Source: Granulicella sapmiensis
GTDB taxonomy: Bacteria; Acidobacteriota; Terriglobia; Terriglobales; Acidobacteriaceae
Length of the DNA: 64,000 bases
NCBI GenBank assembly: GCA_026225395.1
Contig: JAMFSR010000035.1
Span: forward strand, 124,001-188,000
Direction: 5' to 3'
The notes beneath the pieces were generated by a model, which worked only from the letters and a program-made list of their open reading frames with translations, was not told where the DNA came from and searched no databases. This document shows positions 54,319-63,169 of this stretch, one piece after another (the first letter of the stretch is position 1; every line of letters begins with the position of its first letter). A program made the translations under genes and the position numbers.

Positions 54319-57300
54319 TTGTCTACGCCGTTTCGTTCGCTCGCCCTTGCCGCTTTAGCCGTTTTCACCTCTGCCACTCTTTCCGCCCAGGTCGTCAACG
54401 GCACTATCTCCGGCACCGTCACTGACCCCAGTGGTGCGCTCGTCCCCCACGCTCACGTGCTCGTCCACAACGACGACACAGGCGTCCAGCGCACATTAAC
54501 TACCGGCAACGAAGGCACCTTCGCCGCACCGGCAATCCCTATCGGCTTCTACACGGTCACGGCAGAATCCCCCAGCTTTGCCGCCTACAAGCGCACTGGG
54601 ATATCGCTTACCGTTGGCCAGACGCTCAATCTCACGCTCGCGCTGTCTCTCTCTGGTTCGGACACCGTCACCGTCACGGACGTTCCCTCCACCGTGAACA
54701 CCTCTGTCGACCAGACCTCCGGCCTTGTCGATTCGCGACAGGTGAAAGAGCTTCCGCTCAACGGCCGCAGCTACGATCAGCTCCTCCAGCTCAATCCCGG
54801 CGTAGTCAACTACACCAACCAGCGCTCCGGCAGCGTTGGCACATCGAACTCCTCGGTCGGCAGCATGTTCTCCATCTCCGGCCGCCGCCCGCAGGACAAT
54901 CTCTTCCTGCTCAACGGCATCGAGTACACCGGCGCCTCGCTCATCAACACCACCCCCGGCGGCACCTCCGGCCAGCTGCTCGGCATAGATGGCATTCACG
55001 AGTTCAACGTCGTCACCGACACCTACTCCGCCTCCTACGGCAAACGCGACGGCGCACAGATATCCATCGCCACCACCGGCGGCACCAACAAGCTCCACGG
55101 CAGCGTCTACGACTTCGAGCGCAACAGCTTCTTCGACGCCCGTAACTACTTCGACGGCGCCCGGATCCCTGAGTTCCAGCGCGACAACTACGGCGCGGCC
55201 CTCGGTGGCCCCATCAAAAAGGACAAGCTCTTTCTCTTCGCCAACTACGAAGGCTACCGCCAGAACCTCGGTGAATCCATCGCCGCTCTCGTTCCTGACG
55301 CTACTTCGCGCGCCCACGCTGTCGCCAGCGTCCAGCCACTTCTCAACCTCTGGCCTGTTGCCAACGGCCCCGAAAGCGCCACGGCGGCCGGAGTCGCGCT
55401 CTACACCGGTTCAGCCCCTCAGCACATTCGCGAAGACTTCGGCACGAGCCGCTTCGACTACAACATCAACCAGAACGACACCTTCAACACCATTTACACC
55501 ATCGACGACTCCTTCGCGTCCAGCCCCTCCGCCGATCCGTTCTCCTACGTCAATGAATCCTTGCGCGAACAGGTTCTCAGCGCACAGGAGCAGCATGTCT
55601 TCTCTCCGCGCCTCATCAACGTAGCCCGCGTCGGTTTCTCCCGGTCCAAGTTTTATTTCTACGGATACGTCCCCGCCGCCGAGCAAGCTCTCGCACCGTC
55701 GGTTCGCCCCGGCATACCCACCTATGCCATCGTCATCGCCGGTTCAACAGCTTCGAACGGCCCGGCATCCATCGCCACCGCAGGCGCCAATGTCGGTTCT
55801 AACAACGGCATCACCCGCAACATCTACACCTTCGACGACCACGCCTACTACACCATCGGCAAGCACACCTTCCAGGCAGGCATCTGGCTACAGCGCCTGC
55901 AGTCCAACGACAACCTCGCGCAGGATCAGTACGGTCAGGCCTCCTTCGCTTCGGTAGCAACCTTCCTTACGGGAACCATCAAGACCTTCACCTACGCACC
56001 CGCGACCACCGAGCTCAACTGGCACACGCTCTTCGCCGACGCCTTCATCGAGGACGTCTACCACATCACTCCTCGCCTCCAGATCCGCGCCGGCTTCCGT
56101 TCAGAATCCTCCACCGGTTGGAGCGAAGCCCACGACCGCTCCTCCGTTTACACCTTCAACTCCGCCGGCGTCATCTCCACCAACCCCACTCCCGGCCTCT
56201 CGAACGCCCTCACCAACAACCACGGCCTCTTCCTGCCCGAGCCCCGTCTCGGCATCGCCTGGAACGTCTTCGGCAACGGTCGCACCAGCGTCACGTCCGG
56301 CGTGGGCTTCCACCACTCGCTCCTCGACGCGCTCGACTACCGCCTCGATCAAGCAGCTCCCTACAACACCGTCTACTCCTACTCCGGCACCACAGTGGCT
56401 AATCCCACCAGCGGCACCGGCCTCGTTTCGCCCTCCACCATCGACACCGGCATCCGCACCCCCACGCTGTTATCCTACGACCTAAAAATCGAGCAACAGC
56501 TCGCTCCCGCCACCGCTATCAGCATTGGCTACAGCGGCTCCCACAGCTACCACCAGATCATGAACGGCGATCTCAACGAGCCCGCCTACACTCTCGTCAA
56601 CGGCTCCGTCTTCTACCCGGCCGCCGGAACTCCCGCTGTGCCCGCAGCCCCCATCAAGGCCAACCCCGCTGTCGCCAACACCACCTCCTGGTGGTCCGGC
56701 GCTTCCGGCAACTACAACGCCCTCATCGTCGACTTCCGCCACGACCTCTCACACGGCCTACAGTTCCGCGCCAACTATACCTGGTCCAAGAACCTCGACG
56801 ACGGCTCAGCCTGGAACACCTCCGTCTCCGCCAACACGCCCGCCTTCGTCGAAGTTCCTTCGCTCCCTCACCTCGACTACGGCCCCGCGGCTACGGACAT
56901 CCGTCAGCTCGCAGCCTTCAACACCAGCTACGATCTTCCTTTCGGCGCAGGTAGGGAATTCTTATCGAGCACCAATCACGTTGTCAGCCACGTCATCTCT
57001 GGCTGGACTCTCTCCTCCATCGCTAACCTCGCTACCGGCACCCCCTTCAGCCCGCAACTCGGCTACAACCCCACCGGCTCCGGCGATAGCCGCAACCCAG
57101 TCCGTCCCGACGTCAACCCGGGCTTCACCGGCTCGCTGTACAACCACGGCAGCACAGCCTCGAAGGTCACCCAGTACTTCAACCCAGCAAAGTTCTCCGC
57201 ACCCAAGGCTGGCTACGTGGGCGACTCCGGTCGCGACAACCTCGTCGGTCCAGCCTTTGCCGACTGGGATCTTTCGCTCCTGAAGTCCACCCAGATCACC

Positions 57301-57513
57301 GAAGCCGCTCGCCTGCAGTTCCGCGCCGAGTTCTTCAATGTCCTCAACCACACCAACCTCGGCCTTCCCAACGAGGTCGTTTACTCCAACGGCCCCACGC
57401 AAGGCACACTCACCAGCCAGAACACGGCCGCTGCGCTCGGCTCACCAGGCAACATCACCTCCACCGCCAATACCAGCCGCCAAATCCAGCTGGGCTTGAA
57501 GCTTCTCTTCTAA
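54319..57513 (+). CDS. TonB-dependent receptor, Oar-like with carboxypeptidase-regulatory domain
   Basis: 1064 residues from TTG 54319, chosen because AGGAG lies 6 nt before it and a clean signal peptide follows ('FRSLALAALAVFTSATLSAQ'). The ORF-track start (54118) falls inside the terminator. Domains: carboxypeptidase-regulatory-like (about 25-105, 'GTISGTVTDPSGALVPHAHV'), plug with 'VKELPLNGRSYDQLLQLNPG' (about 130-260), then a large beta-barrel ending 'QIQLGLKLLF'. Such receptors import bulky compounds across the outer membrane. The Cys-rich leader and divergent cys operon suggest a sulfur-containing substrate. Confidence 0.93.
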   Translation: MSTPFRSLALAALAVFTSATLSAQVVNGTISGTVTDPSGALVPHAHVLVHNDDTGVQRTLTTGNEGTFAAPAIPIGFYTVTAESPSFAAYKRTGISLTVGQTLNLTLALSLSGSDTVTVTDVPSTVNTSVDQTSGLVDSRQVKELPLNGRSYDQLLQLNPGVVNYTNQRSGSVGTSNSSVGSMFSISGRRPQDNLFLLNGIEYTGASLINTTPGGTSGQLLGIDGIHEFNVVTDTYSASYGKRDGAQISIATTGGTNKLHGSVYDFERNSFFDARNYFDGARIPEFQRDNYGAALGGPIKKDKLFLFANYEGYRQNLGESIAALVPDATSRAHAVASVQPLLNLWPVANGPESATAAGVALYTGSAPQHIREDFGTSRFDYNINQNDTFNTIYTIDDSFASSPSADPFSYVNESLREQVLSAQEQHVFSPRLINVARVGFSRSKFYFYGYVPAAEQALAPSVRPGIPTYAIVIAGSTASNGPASIATAGANVGSNNGITRNIYTFDDHAYYTIGKHTFQAGIWLQRLQSNDNLAQDQYGQASFASVATFLTGTIKTFTYAPATTELNWHTLFADAFIEDVYHITPRLQIRAGFRSESSTGWSEAHDRSSVYTFNSAGVISTNPTPGLSNALTNNHGLFLPEPRLGIAWNVFGNGRTSVTSGVGFHHSLLDALDYRLDQAAPYNTVYSYSGTTVANPTSGTGLVSPSTIDTGIRTPTLLSYDLKIEQQLAPATAISIGYSGSHSYHQIMNGDLNEPAYTLVNGSVFYPAAGTPAVPAAPIKANPAVANTTSWWSGASGNYNALIVDFRHDLSHGLQFRANYTWSKNLDDGSAWNTSVSANTPAFVEVPSLPHLDYGPAATDIRQLAAFNTSYDLPFGAGREFLSSTNHVVSHVISGWTLSSIANLATGTPFSPQLGYNPTGSGDSRNPVRPDVNPGFTGSLYNHGSTASKVTQYFNPAKFSAPKAGYVGDSGRDNLVGPAFADWDLSLLKSTQITEAARLQFRAEFFNVLNHTNLGLPNEVVYSNGPTQGTLTSQNTAAALGSPGNITSTANTSRQIQLGLKLLF

Positions 57514-57677
57514 CGCCTCACGCAATTCTTATCGGAGTTAACGCGGGAACAGGTCAAAGTCCGTTTCGTCCTTCACTTTGCTGGTTTAACTCCTTTGCCT
57601 TCAAAGACTTCCTCAAAAACAACCACAAGTCCTCCCCTATCCCCTTATCTCTCAGGAATTTACCCCGAAAAGTACGC

Positions 57678-57712
57678 GGGGGGAGGGGGTGGGGAACGAC
57701 CACACCTATAAT
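57678..57712 (+). promoter_or_regulatory. G-rich element and TATAAT box, leaderless arrangement
   Basis: GGGGGGAGGGGGTGGGG followed by a perfect TATAAT that ends 7 nt before the ATG at 57720. No Shine-Dalgarno is present, so the message is probably leaderless. The G-run could form a G-quadruplex. Confidence 0.55.
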
Positions 57713-57719
57713 CGAAACG

Positions 57720-59342
57720 ATGCGGTCCCCGTCGAAGCTCCTCGCAAAATCCCTCCTCACCGCGGCGAGCGTCCTCGTGATTGCGGCGCCAATCACGCTT
57801 CCATTAGCCGCACAGGAGTCCGGTGGCCGTGTCGTCCTCGTTCTTCCCTTCGACAACCGCTCCGGCAACCCCTCGCTCAACTGGATCGGCGATTCTTTTC
57901 CCGACACCCTGAACAAGCGCCTCGATTCCGCCGGCTTTCTGACCATCTCGCATGACGATCGCTCCTTCGCGCTGGATCACCTCGGCCTTCCCGCCGGATT
58001 CAAACCCTCCCGCGCCACGACCATCCGCATCGCCCAGCAGCTTGACGCTAACTATGTCATCGTCGGCAGCTACAACGTCAGCGGAGCCAATGGCACAGCA
58101 CCGGACAAGATCACTATCCAAGCCGAAGTTCTCTCCGTCGATAACCTCACCCTCACCGCACCGATTCAGGATGGCGCCGAGCTTCCGCGTCTCTTCGACG
58201 CCGAAAACGCAATCGCCTGGAAGGTCGCCCGCTCCATCGACCCCCACTTCAACGTCGCGGAAGCCACCTTTCTTTTTGCTCCCGGTGGCGTTTCGCTTCC
58301 CGCCTTCGAGGACTACATCCGCGGCACCAATGCGCCCACCGCGGACGAACGCACCAAACGTCTGCAAGCCGCAGTAGCGCTCGTTCCCACATACTCCGCC
58401 GCATTGCTTGCGCTCGGCAAAGAGCAGTATGCCGCGCGGGACTTCACCTCCGCGGCGGCTACCCTCTCCAAGGTCCCGCTCGCGGATCGGCTCGCGCTCG
58501 AAGCCAACTTCTACCTTGGTCTCGCGCGCTTCAATACCGCCAACTACGCTGGAGCCGAACAGGCCTTCGCCTTTGTCGCTCAGCATCTCCCGTTGCCCGA
58601 GGTCGTCAACGATCAGGCCGTTGCCAGCAGCCGTCAAAATAAAGACGCCGCACCGCTCTTCCAGCGTGGTTCCGCCGCCGATCCCTCCGACGCGGACTAT
58701 CACTACAACCTGGCCGTCTCTTTATATCGCCGCGGCGACATCGCCGGTGCTCTCAAAGAAGCCGACGCCGCCCTCAAGCTCAAGCCCGCGGACAATGAAG
58801 TTGGAGCCCTGCGCGCACATCTTTCACTCGCTCCCGCGGGGTCCAAGCTCACGCCCACAGCGACCTTCAGCCCGCTGGAACGCATCCGCCGCACATACTC
58901 TGAAACGGGCTTCCGTCAAGCCGCCTTCCAACTCGACCAGATGCGCGCCGCCCGTATGGCCACGCTTCCGCCGGACCAGGCAGCTGCTCAGTACACCGAT
59001 CTCGGACTCGGCTACCTTGCCCAGGGTTTACTTCCGGAAGCCGAGCAGGAGTTCCAGTCCGCCCTCGCTGCCAACTCCAACAGCGCCGCCGCCCACGCCG
59101 GGCTCGCCCAGGTGCGTGAAGCCAGCAGCAGCACGCAAGACGCCCGCAACGAAGCCAATGCCTCGCTGCACATCAAGCCCAACGCCCCAGCCTTTCTTGT
59201 CCTGGCTCGACTTGATCTCGCGGCGAATAATTTGTCCTCCGCTGCCGGTGATGTCTCCCAGGCCCTCCACATCGAACCGGCAAACTCCGCCGCCGCCGCC
59301 CTCCGCATGGCCCTCCAGCAGCGCGGCCAGCAAGTCCCGTGA
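57720..59342 (+). CDS. Periplasmic TPR protein with TolB/FlgO-like N-domain
   Basis: 540 residues with a signal peptide ('SLLTAASVLVIAAPITLPLA'). The N-domain 'VVLVLPFDNRSGNPSLNWIG' with 'DANYVIVGSYNVSG' resembles the curli/FlgO/TolB-like nucleotide-free alpha/beta domain often found before TPRs. About eight TPRs follow, for example 'DYHYNLAVSLYRRGDIAGAL' and 'LGLGYLAQGLLPEAEQEFQS'. The 3' end overlaps the NfeD-like gene (GTGA). Scaffold role likely. Confidence 0.8.
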   Translation: MRSPSKLLAKSLLTAASVLVIAAPITLPLAAQESGGRVVLVLPFDNRSGNPSLNWIGDSFPDTLNKRLDSAGFLTISHDDRSFALDHLGLPAGFKPSRATTIRIAQQLDANYVIVGSYNVSGANGTAPDKITIQAEVLSVDNLTLTAPIQDGAELPRLFDAENAIAWKVARSIDPHFNVAEATFLFAPGGVSLPAFEDYIRGTNAPTADERTKRLQAAVALVPTYSAALLALGKEQYAARDFTSAAATLSKVPLADRLALEANFYLGLARFNTANYAGAEQAFAFVAQHLPLPEVVNDQAVASSRQNKDAAPLFQRGSAADPSDADYHYNLAVSLYRRGDIAGALKEADAALKLKPADNEVGALRAHLSLAPAGSKLTPTATFSPLERIRRTYSETGFRQAAFQLDQMRAARMATLPPDQAAAQYTDLGLGYLAQGLLPEAEQEFQSALAANSNSAAAHAGLAQVREASSSTQDARNEANASLHIKPNAPAFLVLARLDLAANNLSSAAGDVSQALHIEPANSAAAALRMALQQRGQQVP

Positions 59343-59761
59343 ACGCGGCGTTGCTTCATCTCTCGCCCAACGCTGTCCTTCTCCTTTTCACCCTCGGCAT
59401 CGGTCTCATCTACCTTGAACTTAATCGCCCCGGCTCCATCCTTCCGGGAGCGGCCGGTCTCTTGCTGGCGCTTCTAGTGGTCGCGTCACTTCTCCATCAA
59501 CAACTTAGCCCGATCGCGATCCTCCTGATCCTGCTCGGGATCGGCTTTCTTGCGATCGGTCTCCGCCGCACAACTCACTTTCTTGTCGGGTTTGCAGCAG
59601 TTCTCTGTCTGTTTTTCGGATTCCTTAATCTCATTGCCGAACCGCCCAATCTGCGCATTCACGCTGTGGTCGCAATTCCCTGCGCTCTTGCCCTCGGCCT
59701 CGGAACCTTCTATCTCACCCGTATCGCGCGACGCGCCCGCCTCAACAAAGGTTTAGACTGA
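59339..59761 (+). CDS. NfeD-like integral membrane protein
   Basis: 140 residues, GTG start overlapping the upstream stop by 4 nt. Four hydrophobic segments; 'LGIGLIYLELNRPGSILPGA' followed by a Gly/Leu-rich helix is the membrane part of NfeD-family proteins. The usual C-terminal OB-fold domain is absent, so it is a short form. NfeD proteins assist stomatin-like or ClpP-class membrane proteins; none is next to it. Confidence 0.7.
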   Translation: MNAALLHLSPNAVLLLFTLGIGLIYLELNRPGSILPGAAGLLLALLVVASLLHQQLSPIAILLILLGIGFLAIGLRRTTHFLVGFAAVLCLFFGFLNLIAEPPNLRIHAVVAIPCALALGLGTFYLTRIARRARLNKGLD

Positions 59762-59799
59762 ATGAGAGCGCGCACTTCGCGCCCCGGAGCCTTCAAGTC

Positions 59800-60480
59800 T
59801 TGATTCGCAATGTCTCGCTTTTCCTCGCCACAGCTCTATTCGGAACGTTCTTGAGCGCCGGCGCTCAGCAAACGACTCCACCGACTTTTCTCGATAAGCA
59901 ACTCGAACGTCTCGATCTCGGCGTCAACGGCGCTGGTTTGTTCACCCCAACCGTTTCCGGCCCGGTGAACCCCAAGGGCGTTGCCCCTGTAGGCGACACC
60001 TTTCTCACCGACAACACCTCTAACACCCTTGGCGCGGTCATCACCATCCGCTACGTGGTAAAGCCCCTGGTGGGCTTTGAGTTCAACTACGGTTATGCCC
60101 GCTATACGGAAAACTACTGCTGCACCGCCACCACTACGCAAGGTAACTTCGGCGTGCAGACGCAGGCCGATGAGTTCACGCTGGGATATCTGGTGCAGCC
60201 GAACTACACCTTCTTCGGCTTCAAGCCATACGCCTCCGTCGGCGCAGGATCAACGGAGTTCAAACCTACCGCGCACGGCGGTGAAGGTCTTCCGAAGCAG
60301 GCCCGCGCGACCTACTACTACAACGTCGGGTTGCAGGATGAACTCTCGCCCCACTTCGGGCTTCGGGCCGGATTCCGCCAGACATTCTTTCTCGTTCCGG
60401 ACTACGGCCAGAATTACCTGACGATCAACCAGCGTACATCCTCCTATGAGCCGTACGCCGGCTTCTATCTTCGCTTCTAA
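59800..60480 (+). CDS. Outer-membrane beta-barrel protein
   Basis: 226 residues, TTG start. Signal peptide 'LFLATALFGTFLSAGA'. Alternating strands such as 'LVGFEFNYGYARYTENYCC' and 'FGFKPYASVGAGSTEFKPT', ending 'YEPYAGFYLRF' with a C-terminal Phe, fit an 8-stranded OmpA/opacity-type barrel. Function unknown. It could be cotranscribed with the genes on either side. Confidence 0.75.
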   Translation: MIRNVSLFLATALFGTFLSAGAQQTTPPTFLDKQLERLDLGVNGAGLFTPTVSGPVNPKGVAPVGDTFLTDNTSNTLGAVITIRYVVKPLVGFEFNYGYARYTENYCCTATTTQGNFGVQTQADEFTLGYLVQPNYTFFGFKPYASVGAGSTEFKPTAHGGEGLPKQARATYYYNVGLQDELSPHFGLRAGFRQTFFLVPDYGQNYLTINQRTSSYEPYAGFYLRF

Positions 60481-60520
60481 AGCTTTGTCTCTCACTCCCT
60501 AAAGGGTTCGGCGATCTCCC

Positions 60521-61174
60521 ATGAGTCACCTTCTCGACGACGATGACGACGACCTGCATGGTCACCAGAACCACCGCGAACTGACGCTGAGCACCGGGAC
60601 GGTGCTCAGCATTTTCCTTGGCCTTGCACTGAGCTGGGCCTTGTTCTTTGGCTTCGGTTACCATATGGGCGGCAAGGCACACCCAACAGCCCAAACTCAG
60701 GCTTCAGACTCACCCGATCCTGCAACTTCCACCAATTTCAACTCTTTTAAACCTGCGCCCGGTTCGCCTGCGAACTCTTATCCGCCGAGTTCTCCGCCCG
60801 CGAACACCGGCTCAGGCCCGATCCAGACCGTCCCGCCCGCGGCAGCCTCACATATTGACTCCACGACTCCGCCTGACCCCACAGCGACCGCGGAAAAGCC
60901 TGCACCTATCGCGCTCCATCCAACAGCACCCGCGGCCACGGCGCCACCGTTGTCGAATACAGGCACCTTTGTTGTTCAGGTAGCAGCAGTCTCGCATCAG
61001 GAAGATGCAGACCTGCTGGTCGGGGCGCTGCATAGCAAGGGTTACTCCGTCAGCGCCCACCCCGGCGCCGATAACCTCGTCCACATCCAGGTTGGACCGT
61101 TCAACAGCCGCAAGGAAGCCGAGTCCATGCGCCAGCAGTTGCTGTCGGACGGCTACAACGCGATCGTCAAGTAG
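60521..61174 (+). CDS. SPOR-domain membrane protein
   Basis: 217 residues. An acidic start ('LLDDDDDDLHGHQ'), one membrane helix at about 25-48 ('GTVLSIFLGLALSWALFFGF'), a Pro/Thr-rich periplasmic linker, and a C-terminal SPOR domain from about 145 ('GTFVVQVAAVSHQEDADLLV', 'VHIQVGPFNSRKEAESMRQQ'). SPOR domains bind denuded peptidoglycan glycans at division sites. The architecture is DedD/FtsN-like. Confidence 0.9.
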   Translation: MSHLLDDDDDDLHGHQNHRELTLSTGTVLSIFLGLALSWALFFGFGYHMGGKAHPTAQTQASDSPDPATSTNFNSFKPAPGSPANSYPPSSPPANTGSGPIQTVPPAAASHIDSTTPPDPTATAEKPAPIALHPTAPAATAPPLSNTGTFVVQVAAVSHQEDADLLVGALHSKGYSVSAHPGADNLVHIQVGPFNSRKEAESMRQQLLSDGYNAIVK

Positions 61175-61177
61175 CTG

Positions 61178-61876
61178 CTACTCCGCCAGCGCTCGCTCCA
61201 TCGCTCCTCGCACGGCCAACATCAACTCTTCGCGCGTCGCAAAGTCCTTTGGTTCAATCGCCGACAGAAAACGCACTACCGCGACTGACGGCTTGATCTT
61301 GAGCGTTCCCTTCGGCATCATCTCGCGCGTGCCCTGGATCACCACCGGGATCATCGGCGCACCGGTTTCTGCCGCCAGAAAGAACGCGCCCTTTTTGAAG
61401 GGCAACAGTTTGCCATCGGGCGATCGCGTACCTTCCGGGAACACCGCAATGTGCAAGCCGGACCGCAGCGCATCTTTGGCCGCCGCCACGCTCTTCTCCG
61501 CTTCCTCCCGCGAGTGGCCTCGCGATACCGGCACATACTTGCCCATGCGCATAGCCGTCCCCAACAGCGGAATCTTCATCAGCGACTTCTTGAGAAACAC
61601 ACTCGCCATACCCGGAATCACTGGCAGCAGTATCGGCGGATCAAGGTTCGACACGTGATTGCTCATGAAAATGCACGACACCCCAGGAGGAATATTCTCC
61701 AACCCTTCCACTCGAACACCAATGCCGGCAAACCGCAACCCAGAACGAATGGACCCCATACCCCACCGGTACATGGTGTCGAAGTTCCCACGCATGGCCG
61801 ACAACGGAATGCCCACCAGCGCCGCCGGCACTCCCAGCACCAGGAACGCGAACAATAACCTCAAAGAAGCAAACAT
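61178..61876 (-). CDS. plsC: 1-acyl-sn-glycerol-3-phosphate acyltransferase
   Basis: 232 residues with an N-terminal hydrophobic anchor. The acyltransferase motif NHxxxxD is in 'IFMSNHVSNLDPPILLPV', the second motif in 'FPEGTRSPDGKLLPFKKGAF' and the last in 'MIPVVIQGTREMMPKG'. It acylates lysophosphatidate to phosphatidate in membrane lipid synthesis. The 3' end converges on the SPOR gene. Confidence 0.92.
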   Translation of the reverse strand: MFASLRLLFAFLVLGVPAALVGIPLSAMRGNFDTMYRWGMGSIRSGLRFAGIGVRVEGLENIPPGVSCIFMSNHVSNLDPPILLPVIPGMASVFLKKSLMKIPLLGTAMRMGKYVPVSRGHSREEAEKSVAAAKDALRSGLHIAVFPEGTRSPDGKLLPFKKGAFFLAAETGAPMIPVVIQGTREMMPKGTLKIKPSVAVVRFLSAIEPKDFATREELMLAVRGAMERALAE

Positions 61877-61924
61877 ACCTTCTTAGGATATCGCGCTCGC
61901 GACGATATCCTACGTTAACCGTCG

Positions 61925-62502
61925 ATGACAGCCGCAGCTCAATTCGCCATCCGTCCTGCCACCGCAGCGGACATCCCTGCCCTCGAAGCTCTGATCGAGC
62001 AGTCTGTTCGCCAACTCCAGGCCCGGGACTACTCGCCCACTCAAATCGCTGCCTCCATCGGCTCGGTATTCGGCATCGACCGTCAGCTCTTAGACGACCA
62101 AACCTACTTTGTCGCCAGCCCCATCGACGATCCCGGCACACTCGTCGCCTGCGGCGGCTGGAGCTACCGACGCACGCTTTATGGCAGCGACCAACATATT
62201 GAACGGGATAGCGCACAGCTCAATCCTGCTACTGATTTCGCCAAAATCCGTGCCATCTTCGTCCACCCCGCGTGGGCCCGGCGCGGGCTGGGCTCGTTGG
62301 TCCTTACGCACTGCGAAGCAGCCGCAGCAGCAGCAGGCTTTACACACTTCGAGATGGCTCCACCCTCACCGGGGTGCCGCTTTATACGCTCAAGGGCTAT
62401 GCCGAACGAAAGCGTGTCGGCGTACCGCTGCCTAACGGAGAAGCTCTTGAAGTCGTCGTAATGGAGAAGATCTTTTCGCCAGCCCATATGCTCTCAAAGT
62501 AA
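61925..62502 (+). pseudogene. GNAT acetyltransferase with a frameshift
   Basis: The first 144 residues form a GNAT N-acetyltransferase: 'FAIRPATAADIPALEALIEQ' and the acetyl-CoA loop 'AIFVHPAWARRGLGSLVL'. After 'HFEM' (about 62355) the frame loses sense, while the next frame continues with 'GSTLTGVPLYTLKGYAERKR' and 'NGEALEVVVMEKIF', the normal GNAT C-terminus, stopping at 62502. One G missing in GAGATGGC would explain it. It is either a recent pseudogene or a sequencing error. Confidence 0.8.
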
Positions 62503-62511
62503 AGTAGCTTG

Positions 62512-63168
62512 ATGGGTAGCTCAACGACTCTCAACCTCTGGAAACAGCACCTGGGACATGTACCCGACACCATCTGGGATCAAACAGAAATTGAAACCCT
62601 GATTCTGGCTGACAACGATCTCTCCGAAATCTCCGAGCGTATCGATCGCCTTCACTCACTGCGAACTCTTGACCTCGGCCACAACCTGCTTGCCTCTCTG
62701 CCGAGCAGCTTGGGAAGTCTCACCGGTCTACGAGACTTCCTCTACCTTCACGACAATCAATTGACGTCGCTGCCACCTTCTCTCGCAAACCTAAAGCGCC
62801 TGCGCTACCTCAACATCAGCGAGAACCGTTTTACAGAGTTCCCGGAGCCAATTACGGGCATGACGAGTCTGCTCGAGCTCAGAGTGACAGACAACGCGAT
62901 CGCCTCCCTCCCTGCATCGATCGACCGGCTTGTCCAGCTCCGCGAACTTCACCTGCGCAACAACCAGCTGACCTCGCTACCGGAATCCATCGCGGGCCTC
63001 CGAGAACTACGCCAGCTGGATCTACGCGGTAATCCAATTGAGCAACTCCCCGAAGCGATAACTCAGTTGCCACGGTTAGAAAAACTGGACCTTCGTTGGG
63101 TGAATACCCTAAGGACGACAGCGGTTCTGGAGAAATTAGAAGCTGGTGGGTGTATCGTCTACCGCTAA
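62512..63168 (+). CDS. Leucine-rich-repeat protein
   Basis: 218 residues from ATG 62512 (the TTG just before it is the ORF-track start). Six to seven LRRs of 23 residues, for example 'LRTLDLGHNLLASLPSSLGS' and 'LRELHLRNNQLTSLPESIAG', the 'typical/plant-like' LxxLPxxI type. No signal peptide, so probably cytoplasmic. Protein-protein interaction is the expected role; the partner is unknown. Confidence 0.85.
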   Translation: MGSSTTLNLWKQHLGHVPDTIWDQTEIETLILADNDLSEISERIDRLHSLRTLDLGHNLLASLPSSLGSLTGLRDFLYLHDNQLTSLPPSLANLKRLRYLNISENRFTEFPEPITGMTSLLELRVTDNAIASLPASIDRLVQLRELHLRNNQLTSLPESIAGLRELRQLDLRGNPIEQLPEAITQLPRLEKLDLRWVNTLRTTAVLEKLEAGGCIVYR

Positions 63169-63169
63169 C

